64,000 nt of DNA from Bradyrhizobium cajani (GTDB lineage Bacteria; Pseudomonadota; Alphaproteobacteria; Rhizobiales; Xanthobacteraceae). This document shows positions 9,801 through 17,744 of this stretch, piece after piece (position 1 is the first letter of the stretch; each line of letters begins with the position of its first letter). The stretch covers positions 102,723 through 166,722 of the forward strand of contig NZ_WQNE01000018.1 of the NCBI RefSeq assembly GCF_009759665.1. The letters are read 5' to 3'. A program made the position numbers and the translations under genes. The notes below the pieces were generated by a model, which saw only the letters and a program-made list of their open reading frames with translations, ran no database searches and had not been told where the DNA came from.

Positions 9801-12800
9801 AGCAGTGCTGGACCGACCGGGTGAGTTGAACTTCAGGCTCGAGAGCCGGGCAAAAAGCGAACCGCAGGTCCATGCAAGCGCTCAGCTCTCTGCGGCCGTC
9901 TCTGCAAAGCCGCCTCCCGCGTACGACATAGCCGCGCTGCGCGCCGCTCACGCTGCGCCTGTTGCCGCGGGCGAGGTGTGGCGGTGGTTCGACTCGCAGG
10001 GTATCCAGTTCGGACCGTCATTTCGCGCACTGGCCCCCAGCTTGGCTTTGTCTGCTGACAGCGCCTCGCTCTTTGCGGATCTTCGGCTCCCGACGTCGCT
10101 TCAAACGGGCGCGCGTGGCTACACAGTGCATCCCGTGCTGCTTGACGCGTGCTTCCAGTCCGTTGGCGCTTTCACCCAGGTCGTTTTGGGGACAAAGGGG
10201 CGCCTGCTACTGCCACTCTCGGTGAGAAGCCTCCGGCTCCACCGCGCAGACGCCGACGCCGCGCACTGCATTACTCGCTTCGTCGCGATGGACGCACTGC
10301 ACGTCGAGGTCGACATTGATCTGCTCGACGCGTCCGGGCGCGTGCTGCTCAGTGTCGATGGGTTGGCAATGGGTAGCGGTGTGGCCGGACAGCATGCTGA
10401 CGCCGTTGCCTGCAACTCGCGCCTGCTCGACGTAGTCTGGGAGGCATGGGACGTCCCGCGTGCCATGGTCAAGCCGGGCGATGGCGCTTGGTTGCTGCTC
10501 GACGCCGATTCTGCGGGACATCAGTTGACGATGGAGTTGGAGGGAAGCCTGCGCCAGCAAGGGTTCGAGACTCGCATCCTCAGCAGCGCCGGGGCCGGGC
10601 AGGGGGGTGTATGGCGCGAACAGATCGAAGACGTTCTGCATCAGTATCGCCCTGGAGCTGTGGTGGTGGTATTGCCGCGCAGCAACGAGCCAGCGACTCC
10701 GGACGCAACTCGGGCGAACATAGCCAGCCTGCAGCACGTGACCAACGCGCTGACGGACTGCGAGCGGCGGCCCCGTCTCTTCGTGGTCACCTGCATGGCC
10801 CAACGCGCACTGCCGGACGACAGCGTTCAGCTCGCGCACGCCGGTGTGCGTGGGTGGCTGCGAGCCGTCGGTGCCGAGTTTCCCGCACTCCACCCCACCC
10901 AGATAGACGTGAACCTGCAGGCGGACGTGTTACTGATTCAGCGTCAGTTGCTGAGCGGCTCGGACGAAGACGAAACGGCGCTGCGCGGAGATAGCGCGTA
11001 TGTCGCACGACTGCAGCGAAGCCCCCTTGGTCACGCTGATCGCCGCACCGTGGACCGCGACGCGACGCGCGATGGTCTTCGCGTAGAAATCCGCGTGCCC
11101 GGTGACGTACAGAGCCTTGAGATGGCGGCGTTCGAGCGGTGCGCGCCGGAAGCGGGCGAGGTGGAGGTGGCCGTCCATGCCACAAGTATCAATTTCGCCG
11201 ACGTGCTCGTTGCCCTTGGCCGCTATCCCTCATTTGATGGTCGTGCGCAGGGGCTTGGTCTGGACTTTGCCGGCATTGTCACCGCCGTCGGACCGGGCCT
11301 CTCCCCGTTTCGCGTCGGCGATCGCGTGGCCGGGCTCTGCTGCGGGGGTGCTTGGGGCACGTATCTCACTTGCGATGCACGCCTGCTTGTCGCGATACCC
11401 CGCACGCTCACGGATGTTGAAGCGGCCGCCATTGTCACTACAACTGCCACCGCGTGGTACGGCCTCGAGGACCTGGCGCGGATCGGCCCCGGCGACAAGG
11501 TGCTCATTCACTCGGCGACCGGCGGCGTCGGGCAGGCGGCTGTGGCCATTGCGCGCGCGGCCGGTGCAGAGATATTTGCAACAGCGGGCTCCGAGGCACG
11601 GCAAGAGCTGCTGCGCGCCGACGGAATCAGCCACGTATACGACTCTCGGTCCGTGGCATTCGCCGAGCAGATCCGGCGGGACACGGCGGGTTACGGCGTG
11701 GACATAGTCCTCAACTCGCTCACGGGCGCGTCGCAGCGCGCTGGCCTGGGGCTGCTCGCGACGGGCGGGCGGTTCATTGAGATCGGCAAGAAAGACATCT
11801 ATGGGGGTACGTGGCTGGGGCTGTCTCCGTTCAAGCGTAACCTTTCGTTCTTCGCCGTCGACCTAGCGCAGATGTGTATTACTGCTCCGGCGCGCGTGCA
11901 GGCATTGCTGTCGCGGGTCATGCGTCTTGCCGATGAGGAGCGGCTGGCCCTGCCGGACATCGCTACCTATCCTCTCGCCGACGCGGCTTGCGCCATTCGC
12001 GTTGTTAGCGGCGCCGGTCACACCGGCAAGCTCGTGCTCACCGTTCCAAGGACCGGCCACTACCGCGTGCCGGAGGTGCCGAAGCGCTTCACGCCGTTCA
12101 GGCGCGATGGCGCGTACATCGTCACCGGCGGCCTTGGGGGGCTCGGCCTGTTCCTCGCCGATGCGATGTCCGCCGCCGGGGCCGGTCGCGTGATCCTCAA
12201 CGCGCGCTCCAAGCCGACCGACGCGGCCACGAGCATGATGGTCGCGATGAGGGCGCGGGGCACCGAGGTCGAAGTGATATGTGCGGATATCGCGGAGCCG
12301 TCGACCGCGCGGCGCCTTGTCGAAGCTGCCACGGCGACGGGCCTCCCGTTGCGCGGTGTCCTGCATGGCGCAGCCGTCGTCGAGGACGGCATCCTCCCCT
12401 CTGTCACCGAGGAGAGGCTACATCGGAACTGGGCTCCTAAGGCTGAGGGCGCCTGGTATTTGCATGAGGCGACGCTGAAGCAACAACTCGACTGGTTTTG
12501 CTGTTTCTCTTCGGTCGCGGCGCTCTTTGGTTCGCCTGGGCAGTCCGCGTACGCAGCCGCTAACAGCTGGCTCGACACGTTCACGCAATGGCGGCGCGCG
12601 CAGGGGCTGCCGTCGTCGGCAATCGCCTGGGGCGCGTGGGCGGACATCGGTGCCGGTGCACATCTCTCGGCACGCGGCGATGCGCGAATGATTGAACCAC
12701 GCGACGGTGTTTACGCATTCGAGACGCTGCTGCGGCACGACCGCGGATATGCCGCATACGCCCATCTCGACGGTGCGCCTTGGCTGACGGCGCTATGCGC

Positions 12801-13152
12801 GCGGAGTCCGTTCGGAGCGGCTATGTCGCAGGCTCCAGAGGCAGCGGGCGATCCGGCGCGCCGCCTGCGCGTGGAGTTCGGACGCACGCCGCCCGACGAG
12901 CGGCCGGCCCTGTTGCGGCGTTTGATCATCGAGCATCTCGGTGTCATTTTGCGCCGCACGGTGAATCCAGACCGCTCATTTTTCGACTACGGCCTCGACT
13001 CACTCGGGACGCTTCAATTGCTGATCGCGCTCGAAGCCGACACCGGCATCCGGCTCCGCGCCGTGGACGTGACGACTGTGCGTGCACTGGCCGATACTCT
13101 GAGTGGGGCGATGCAGGAATTGCAGCCAGCCGGAGCAGATGCCCGTGACTGA
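6877..13152 (+). CDS. Type I polyketide synthase, mycocerosic acid synthase-like (KS-AT-DH-ER-KR-ACP)
   Basis: The 2,091-residue enzyme starts at a GTG behind AAGAAGG. Domains in order: ketosynthase with active-site Cys173 (DTACSSS), His308 (EAHGTGTP) and His344 (NLGHAESA); acyltransferase with Ser619 (GHSMGE) and VASH ending at about residue 723; dehydratase with His923 in HRVNGMPLFP and a second acid in LLDACFQ; enoyl reductase with the NADPH loop GGVGQAA near 1,550; ketoreductase with GGLGGLG near 1,750 and the tyrosine of GQSAYAAA near 1,890; acyl carrier domain with Ser2042 (GLDSLG). Domain order and length match mycobacterial Mas (about 2,100 residues), an iterative synthase of fully reduced methyl-branched fatty acids. 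VASH resembles the methylmalonyl signature YASH more than the malonyl HAFH, so methylmalonyl use is likely but not certain. There is no thioesterase domain; release is probably by the acyltransferases encoded immediately downstream, the first of which overlaps this gene by 14 bases. Confidence 0.93.
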   Translation: MTAIAVVGIGCRLPGHIDSPDALWGALLAGIDFVTDIPQQRWNADDYYVPVAGAPGRSVSRWGAFVDDPSGFDHRFFGIGEPEALAMDPQHRLLLEVTWEAAEHSGRDPRCLFGTDAGVFFGLSHQDYMQVTRDAGAMGQAYAFTGTPFSMASGRVAHAMGLTGPAITMDTACSSSLVAVHAARRSLLERECHIAFAGGAMLMFSPTTFASASGLGMLSPTGRCHAFDERADGFVRAEGCGVVMLKLLSDALRDNDRVLAVIRGSAVNQDGRTHNILTPSRAAQIAVIDRALSEAQVDPSSVGMIEAHGTGTPVGDTEEFHSLSTQYGRQSPCALGSLKSNLGHAESAAGVLGLIKTTLALAHGVVPRSLHFHRLPAHLQTIETRLFVPTDTVPWPSTSLDGLRRAAVSSYGMSGTNAHVVLEQAPQALASPLPLESTRTHEPPWLFPVSSTSPEALRASAGRLASWLDATAGGHRPSDVARTLACRRGHRPVRHALIAKTLDDLTAQLRGLAADASIDADWVDHNDRGPVFVFSGHGSQWESMGAALLDIDAVFAEAVAAIEPLIQTLSGFSVTDTLRQPGQLNGIERVQPAIFTVQVALAASLKAQGVVPSAVIGHSMGEVSAAVVAGALTLEDGVQVICHRAMLCQTLAGSGAMAVVGMAPAALRDDLARRLIDDVEIAVLAAPDSTVVGGSVQAVQRLVAAWQAEGLFAREVAVDVASHTSQVEPILAQLSKRLAGVTAHTPHTPMYSTVLLDSRESSVCDAAYWIDNLRHSVRFRPAVQAALEDGHRVFVELSPHPIVTRAVLQNAAAMDFAVRALPSMTRGEPMHNGLLDLVGAIYVAGAAIDFSVLYPDGPLLDLPLPAWTHYPLFLAPATPAAGAHHVLSTHPLLNVHRALHEEPERHIWASEIGLNAHPWLADHRVNGMPLFPGAAFCEMALAAARTALGTSLVEVRAMTFDHALRLEPSMPIVCTAVLDRPGELNFRLESRAKSEPQVHASAQLSAAVSAKPPPAYDIAALRAAHAAPVAAGEVWRWFDSQGIQFGPSFRALAPSLALSADSASLFADLRLPTSLQTGARGYTVHPVLLDACFQSVGAFTQVVLGTKGRLLLPLSVRSLRLHRADADAAHCITRFVAMDALHVEVDIDLLDASGRVLLSVDGLAMGSGVAGQHADAVACNSRLLDVVWEAWDVPRAMVKPGDGAWLLLDADSAGHQLTMELEGSLRQQGFETRILSSAGAGQGGVWREQIEDVLHQYRPGAVVVVLPRSNEPATPDATRANIASLQHVTNALTDCERRPRLFVVTCMAQRALPDDSVQLAHAGVRGWLRAVGAEFPALHPTQIDVNLQADVLLIQRQLLSGSDEDETALRGDSAYVARLQRSPLGHADRRTVDRDATRDGLRVEIRVPGDVQSLEMAAFERCAPEAGEVEVAVHATSINFADVLVALGRYPSFDGRAQGLGLDFAGIVTAVGPGLSPFRVGDRVAGLCCGGAWGTYLTCDARLLVAIPRTLTDVEAAAIVTTTATAWYGLEDLARIGPGDKVLIHSATGGVGQAAVAIARAAGAEIFATAGSEARQELLRADGISHVYDSRSVAFAEQIRRDTAGYGVDIVLNSLTGASQRAGLGLLATGGRFIEIGKKDIYGGTWLGLSPFKRNLSFFAVDLAQMCITAPARVQALLSRVMRLADEERLALPDIATYPLADAACAIRVVSGAGHTGKLVLTVPRTGHYRVPEVPKRFTPFRRDGAYIVTGGLGGLGLFLADAMSAAGAGRVILNARSKPTDAATSMMVAMRARGTEVEVICADIAEPSTARRLVEAATATGLPLRGVLHGAAVVEDGILPSVTEERLHRNWAPKAEGAWYLHEATLKQQLDWFCCFSSVAALFGSPGQSAYAAANSWLDTFTQWRRAQGLPSSAIAWGAWADIGAGAHLSARGDARMIEPRDGVYAFETLLRHDRGYAAYAHLDGAPWLTALCARSPFGAAMSQAPEAAGDPARRLRVEFGRTPPDERPALLRRLIIEHLGVILRRTVNPDRSFFDYGLDSLGTLQLLIALEADTGIRLRAVDVTTVRALADTLSGAMQELQPAGADARD

Positions 13153-14563
13153 TCTGCGTCCGCTGCACGACTGGTCAGGGCCTCCTGCGACGCTGACTCT
13201 CTGGTCTCCCTCTGCGGCGTCGACAGAAAGCGCCAAACGCGCACCGGTATCGCCCGCGTTACCGAGCTACGAACAGGAACAGCATCTGCGCGCCTTCCGC
13301 GCGTGTGAGCAGCGGCACGAGGCGATGGCGCGGCTGCTTGTCGTTGTGTGGGACGAACCCGGGCGGTGTGACCTCAGAGCCATGACCCATGTGGTGACCG
13401 CACATCTGCGCAGGCACGACACTTATCACAGCTGGTTCGAGGAGCGCGGCGAAGCAATAGTACGACACGTACTTACCGACCCCGCGGCCATCCAGATGGA
13501 GTCTTCGACGCTCGGCGAGGTGAGCGCGGAGGATTGGCAAAACCATGTTATGGCAACCCCAACACCGTTCGCATGGGATTGCTTTCGGTTTGGCATTCTC
13601 CAGCGCGCGAGCGGGTTCACCTGCTTCGCAAGCATTGACCATTTGCACGCCGACGCGACCGTCATCGCGTTCCTGATGACAGAGATCCGCTCAGTGTATC
13701 GCGCTGTGCTCGACGGCGAGACGCCGCTCAAACTCGGATCGCCGGGGAGCTATCTGGATTACTGCACCAGTCAGCGCCAGCGGGCAGCTAAGACAACGTT
13801 AGCGAATCCTGAGGTGAAGCAGTGGATCGCGTTCCTGCACCGCAATAACGGGCGGATGCCCTCTTTCGCGCTGCCGCTCGGTGTGCTGGAGGATCGCTAT
13901 CAAGCCGAGTATCTACATTTGGATATTCTCGATGATACCGTCATGGCCGCGTTCGAGTCCGCGTGCCATGCTTCTGGTGCGCGGGTCATCGGCGGCCTGT
14001 TGGCCTGCGCGGCCCTGACCGAACGGGAACTGGCTGGGCGCTCGCGCTACAGTGTCATCACTCCCACAACCACGCGAAGATCGCCACAGGCTTTCAGGAC
14101 GACCGGCTGGTGCGTGGGAGTGGTGCCAATCGACTTCGACGTGCAAGAACGAATGTTTCCTGAACTCGCCTTCATTGCCCAACGTAACTTTGACGAACGG
14201 CTATGCCTTGCCGACGTGCCAATCGAGCTCGTACTTGAACTGGCCGCCGGGCTGCCGACGATTCGATCCGTCGCCACAGGTGGCGTTATGCTATCCTATA
14301 TGGATGTGAACGTTCCTCCACTCAGTGCGCACATTGCGCGCGAATGGCATCAGGGGAATGGGCGGGTTTATATCAACCAGGGCATGGCCGCGCAGGTTGC
14401 GGTCTGGTTGTTCCGTACGCAACGCGGGCTCTCGCTTACGGCGGCTTATCCGGCAAACGGGACAGCCCGCGCCTCGATGCACCGCTATGTCAAAGCGCTT
14501 ACGGGCGCATGCCGCCGGACGGCCGGCGCATTGATACCGACGTACTCTCATGTCGGTCGTTAA
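13139..14563 (+). CDS. PapA-type polyketide acyltransferase (condensation-domain fold), copy 1
   Basis: The 474-residue protein has the HxxxD catalytic motif as SIDHLHADAT, with alanine where the usual glycine follows the aspartate. Other stretches, such as GSYLDYCTSQRQRAA, NPEVKQWIAFLHRNNG and PSFALPLG, closely resemble, from memory, mycobacterial PapA1/PapA2/PapA3 enzymes, which acylate trehalose with Mas-type polyketide chains. The ATG at 13139 (behind GCCGGAGCAG) overlaps the PKS end by 14 bases and is preferred over the upstream in-frame ATG. Translational coupling to the synthase suggests it offloads the chain from the ACP directly onto an acceptor alcohol. Acceptor unknown. Confidence 0.85.
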   Translation: MPVTDLRPLHDWSGPPATLTLWSPSAASTESAKRAPVSPALPSYEQEQHLRAFRACEQRHEAMARLLVVVWDEPGRCDLRAMTHVVTAHLRRHDTYHSWFEERGEAIVRHVLTDPAAIQMESSTLGEVSAEDWQNHVMATPTPFAWDCFRFGILQRASGFTCFASIDHLHADATVIAFLMTEIRSVYRAVLDGETPLKLGSPGSYLDYCTSQRQRAAKTTLANPEVKQWIAFLHRNNGRMPSFALPLGVLEDRYQAEYLHLDILDDTVMAAFESACHASGARVIGGLLACAALTERELAGRSRYSVITPTTTRRSPQAFRTTGWCVGVVPIDFDVQERMFPELAFIAQRNFDERLCLADVPIELVLELAAGLPTIRSVATGGVMLSYMDVNVPPLSAHIAREWHQGNGRVYINQGMAAQVAVWLFRTQRGLSLTAAYPANGTARASMHRYVKALTGACRRTAGALIPTYSHVGR

Positions 14564-14565
14564 CG

Positions 14566-15954
14566 ATGACGCATGCGATGTCTCACCCGGAGAACTTGTC
14601 GAGTATGTCGCCGCCCTTCGTGTCCTTCGCCGATCAAAGCATATACCTTGCGCATACCTCACTTGGGCAGCATGCGGTTATTCAGGTGCTGTGGCGTTAT
14701 CTGCGGCCCGTAGACCTGGACGCGCTGACACGGTTCCGTGACAATCTCGCGCACGGTCATCTGGCGCGGCTGATCCGGCCGGCGCTGCTTCCGTTCGGAC
14801 GGCACCAATGGGTCAGCTCGCCACCCCCGTCGGCTGCTCTGGCTGTCGCGGAGGCGCCGCTTGCCCCTGAGGCGATGCAGGCATGGGCCGACGCGCAGGT
14901 GGAGCTTCCTTTGGACCCTGTGCGCGGGCCAGCATGGACCCTAACGATCCAAACCTTCACCGACGGCTCCACAGTGGTCTCGCTTGTGGTGTCGCACTGC
15001 ATCGCGGACGGACTGACGACCGCAATAGCCGTGAGCGAAGCCGCGCGCGGCGAGCGACGGCCTCCAGCCTATCCCGCATGGTCAGTCTGGTCAGCGCCCC
15101 GCGCCGCGGCATCACTGGGTGCCGAACTCCAACGCATTGTGCGGGACGCACCAGCGACGCTCCGGGCGCTCGCCCAGCTGGCCGGTACAGCATACACATC
15201 GCGCGCCAAGTACAACACGCCCGCCGCATCGCCAGTCGTGACAAGCGCAGATGACCGGAAAGTCGTGTTTCCGTCGGCCTTCATACGCGTGCCCACGTCC
15301 GTCTGGGACGCCAGAGCACAGAGCCTGGGTGCGAACCGTCTCACGCTCCTGACCGCGATAACAGCGGCGTTTGCCGAGGCGCTCGGTCGCGTCCGTGACG
15401 ATGATGTGACCTTGTTGATGCCCGTGAATCAGCGAGAGGGTCTGTCGCACACGGGCGGGAACGGCGTCGCGCTTGCCACATTGAAGGTGCGTGTCGACGA
15501 ACCGCGCGGGCGCCTGCATACGTTGCAGCGACGTCTGCGGGCAACGCTGCTGCGGACGAGACGCGAACCCAATCGACTTGCCACACTGCTGCCCTTGGTG
15601 CCCTTTGTGCCTAGATGCGCATTTTCGGCTGCCAGCCATCTGGCGCTTGGCGCGCTCGCTGACCTGCCGGTCACCTGTTCGAACTTGGGCTACTTGCCCA
15701 AGGACGTGCTCCAGATCGATGGCGCTGCGGCTGATCGAATCTGCGCTCGCGGCATCGACCGTCCGGTCTCGCGCCGCGCGATCGAGGCGCGTCAAGGTGT
15801 GGCGACACTCTTCGCCGGCGTCATACCCGGATTTATCGCCCTGAGCTTCGTTACCTACCAGCCGGGCGTGGTAACGGAGCCTCAGCATCTTCGTGCGCTC
15901 GTCGAACGGCTCTTGGCTGACTACGAACTCGCTGGCGAGTTTTTCGATGCTTGA
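14566..15954 (+). CDS. PapA/WS-DGAT-like acyltransferase, copy 2
   Basis: This is a 462-residue condensation-fold acyltransferase with an intact HxxxDG motif in SHCIADGLTTA. The start is uncertain: the ATG at 14566 lies just after the previous stop, but the ATG at 14602 has a better ribosome site (GGAGAA ten bases upstream). The arrangement LDPVRGPAWTLTIQTFTDGSTVVSLVVSH before the motif recurs in the next two genes, so copies 2-4 form a subfamily distinct from copy 1. Likely role: transfer of an acyl chain from a thioester to a hydroxyl or amine of the final lipid. It overlaps the next gene. Confidence 0.8.
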   Translation: MTHAMSHPENLSSMSPPFVSFADQSIYLAHTSLGQHAVIQVLWRYLRPVDLDALTRFRDNLAHGHLARLIRPALLPFGRHQWVSSPPPSAALAVAEAPLAPEAMQAWADAQVELPLDPVRGPAWTLTIQTFTDGSTVVSLVVSHCIADGLTTAIAVSEAARGERRPPAYPAWSVWSAPRAAASLGAELQRIVRDAPATLRALAQLAGTAYTSRAKYNTPAASPVVTSADDRKVVFPSAFIRVPTSVWDARAQSLGANRLTLLTAITAAFAEALGRVRDDDVTLLMPVNQREGLSHTGGNGVALATLKVRVDEPRGRLHTLQRRLRATLLRTRREPNRLATLLPLVPFVPRCAFSAASHLALGALADLPVTCSNLGYLPKDVLQIDGAAADRICARGIDRPVSRRAIEARQGVATLFAGVIPGFIALSFVTYQPGVVTEPQHLRALVERLLADYELAGEFFDA

Positions 15955-17335
15955 GACGAGCACGCCCGGCGCCGCGACATACGCGCGGCACCGCCTCGCC
16001 TGGCTGGACCAACTGGCCTACGAATTGTTTAGGGTCACTGGCCGGAGCCAGTTGATGCAATGCCTCTGGCTCTATGACCGTGACGTGAACCTCGCCGCGC
16101 TGGCGCGAACAAATGAACGGCTCGCCGCACTGTCCTTCAATCGGCTCATTGAGCCGTCACCCTTGCCGTGGGGAAGGCCTCGTTGGGTGAAGCCGGCCGG
16201 GGCGCCCATTCTGCCTGAGCAGAGTTCGGACCTGCTGCCACGATCGCGGCTGCTGCAGTGGGCTAACCAGCACGCGCGCGCGCCCATAGATCCTGTCATA
16301 GGCCCGGCCGTGCGAATGGCCATCCAGCCGTTCGACGATGGCAGCACAGCCGTGAGCATCGTCGGATCGCATCTCCTGCTCGACGGAATGGGAGCCTTGC
16401 GCGCTATCGAGGCTGCCGTAAACGGCACGGGCGTCCCGAGCCCGTACTTGCCTAAAGGCGCCCGCGGGCGGCTGTCCGGGTGCGTATCGGACGCGTGGCA
16501 GATCATCGCCGACGCTCCGCGTACGGTTGCCGCACTCGCTCGGATTGCGCGCGCGAACTGGCACGGGCCCGCCGCCCCTATACAGAGGCCGGCCGTTACA
16601 GCCGCCGAAGCAGATCACGACCCATCAACGATCGTGGAGCTTCCGGCTGTTGTGGTGACTGTTGAAGCGCGTGTCTGGCTCGCGTGCGAGCAGCGGCTTG
16701 GTGGTGGCTTGAATACACTGCTGCCGGGCTTCGTGGCGTCCCTGGCATCGCATCTGGGGCGCCGCCGTTTCTCTGACGGCGCTATCAGTCTGCTTGTCCC
16801 AATAAACCGAAGGCGTGGGCCGGACGACGAACGAGCGCTGGCGATCGAATTCCATATGATGAACGTCGCGCCCGCAGGCCTGACCACGAACCTGGGGCCC
16901 GTGAATGCGTCGCGGAAGGCGCTGCTTCGCGGCGCGAGGAAAAATCAGACCGATGTACTGGCGTCGTTCCTACCCGCCATCGCTTGGATGCCGCGCACCA
17001 CCGCAAAGACGCTCTTGAACCGGCTGTTCAATTATGCCGATGAGCTGCCAGCAAGCTGTTCCGACCTCGGCCTGCTGCCGGACGGACTCGCGCGCATCGA
17101 CGGCGCGCCGTGCCGCCACATGCTGACACGAGCTGTGGATGTCAACGTCACGCGCCAAGACCTGGAGCGTTCCCACGGCCATCTCGTTGTCGTGGCCTCG
17201 CGCTACGACAAGACCGTTTCCCTCTGCATCGAGGCCTGCCAGTTGGGACACACACCGACCACGATTGACAAACTTCGCCTGGTGGTTTCGCGAACGCTCG
17301 CCGACTTTGGACTCGATGCGATCATTGACGCCTGA
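15947..17335 (+). CDS. PapA/WS-DGAT-like acyltransferase, copy 3
   Basis: 462 residues, with the catalytic HxxxDG present as GSHLLLDGMGAL. The ATG at 15947 overlaps the stop of the preceding gene by 8 bases, which indicates translational coupling; the frame extends upstream only inside that gene. It shares with copy 2 the segments LARLIRP/FNRLIEP, LPFGRHQWV/LPWGRPRWV and DPVxGPA before the catalytic loop, and DxGLLPDGLARIDG near the C-terminus, so the two arose by duplication. A different acceptor position or acyl donor for each copy is a reasonable guess, not shown by the sequence. Confidence 0.8.
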   Translation: MLETSTPGAATYARHRLAWLDQLAYELFRVTGRSQLMQCLWLYDRDVNLAALARTNERLAALSFNRLIEPSPLPWGRPRWVKPAGAPILPEQSSDLLPRSRLLQWANQHARAPIDPVIGPAVRMAIQPFDDGSTAVSIVGSHLLLDGMGALRAIEAAVNGTGVPSPYLPKGARGRLSGCVSDAWQIIADAPRTVAALARIARANWHGPAAPIQRPAVTAAEADHDPSTIVELPAVVVTVEARVWLACEQRLGGGLNTLLPGFVASLASHLGRRRFSDGAISLLVPINRRRGPDDERALAIEFHMMNVAPAGLTTNLGPVNASRKALLRGARKNQTDVLASFLPAIAWMPRTTAKTLLNRLFNYADELPASCSDLGLLPDGLARIDGAPCRHMLTRAVDVNVTRQDLERSHGHLVVVASRYDKTVSLCIEACQLGHTPTTIDKLRLVVSRTLADFGLDAIIDA

Positions 17336-17744
17336 TCCCAGCGACCCTCGGGGGCTGGTTTTGCATGTGGATTCTCAGCCAATAAAGGATCAGCGTATTC
17401 AAAATCGAGTTAAATTGACGTACGATTGATAGGTCGGTAGGGGTGGCAAGAGATCGCTTTTCTGCGGCAATCCCAGCCTTCTGAAGTACAACGACTATTC
17501 AGCCGCATAGCGGAGGGGCTCGTGCTGATTCCGCATTTCGATTTTATCCTGACCGACTGCGACTCTTAACCGCCACACCACAGATGCGCGAGACAACCGC
17601 ACGCGCGAGCAGTGTTTTCATCGTTGTCAACCCGCTTCCGGTCGAGTGTCATCCCCATGGCGGTTGGCGATCTTCGCCTGGCGGGTTTGTCAGCGTGCTC
17701 GAACCCGCCCGCATCCCGCAGCAAAGAACCAGGGGGATTGAGGG
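17336..17744. other. Intergenic gap between acyltransferase genes
   Basis: About 410 bases, the only sizeable gap inside the PKS-acyltransferase block. The first ~90 bases are AT-rich (around AAAATCGAGTTAAATTGACG) and could hold a promoter for the fourth acyltransferase. No open frame with a credible ribosome site and no clear repeat was seen. Confidence 0.4.
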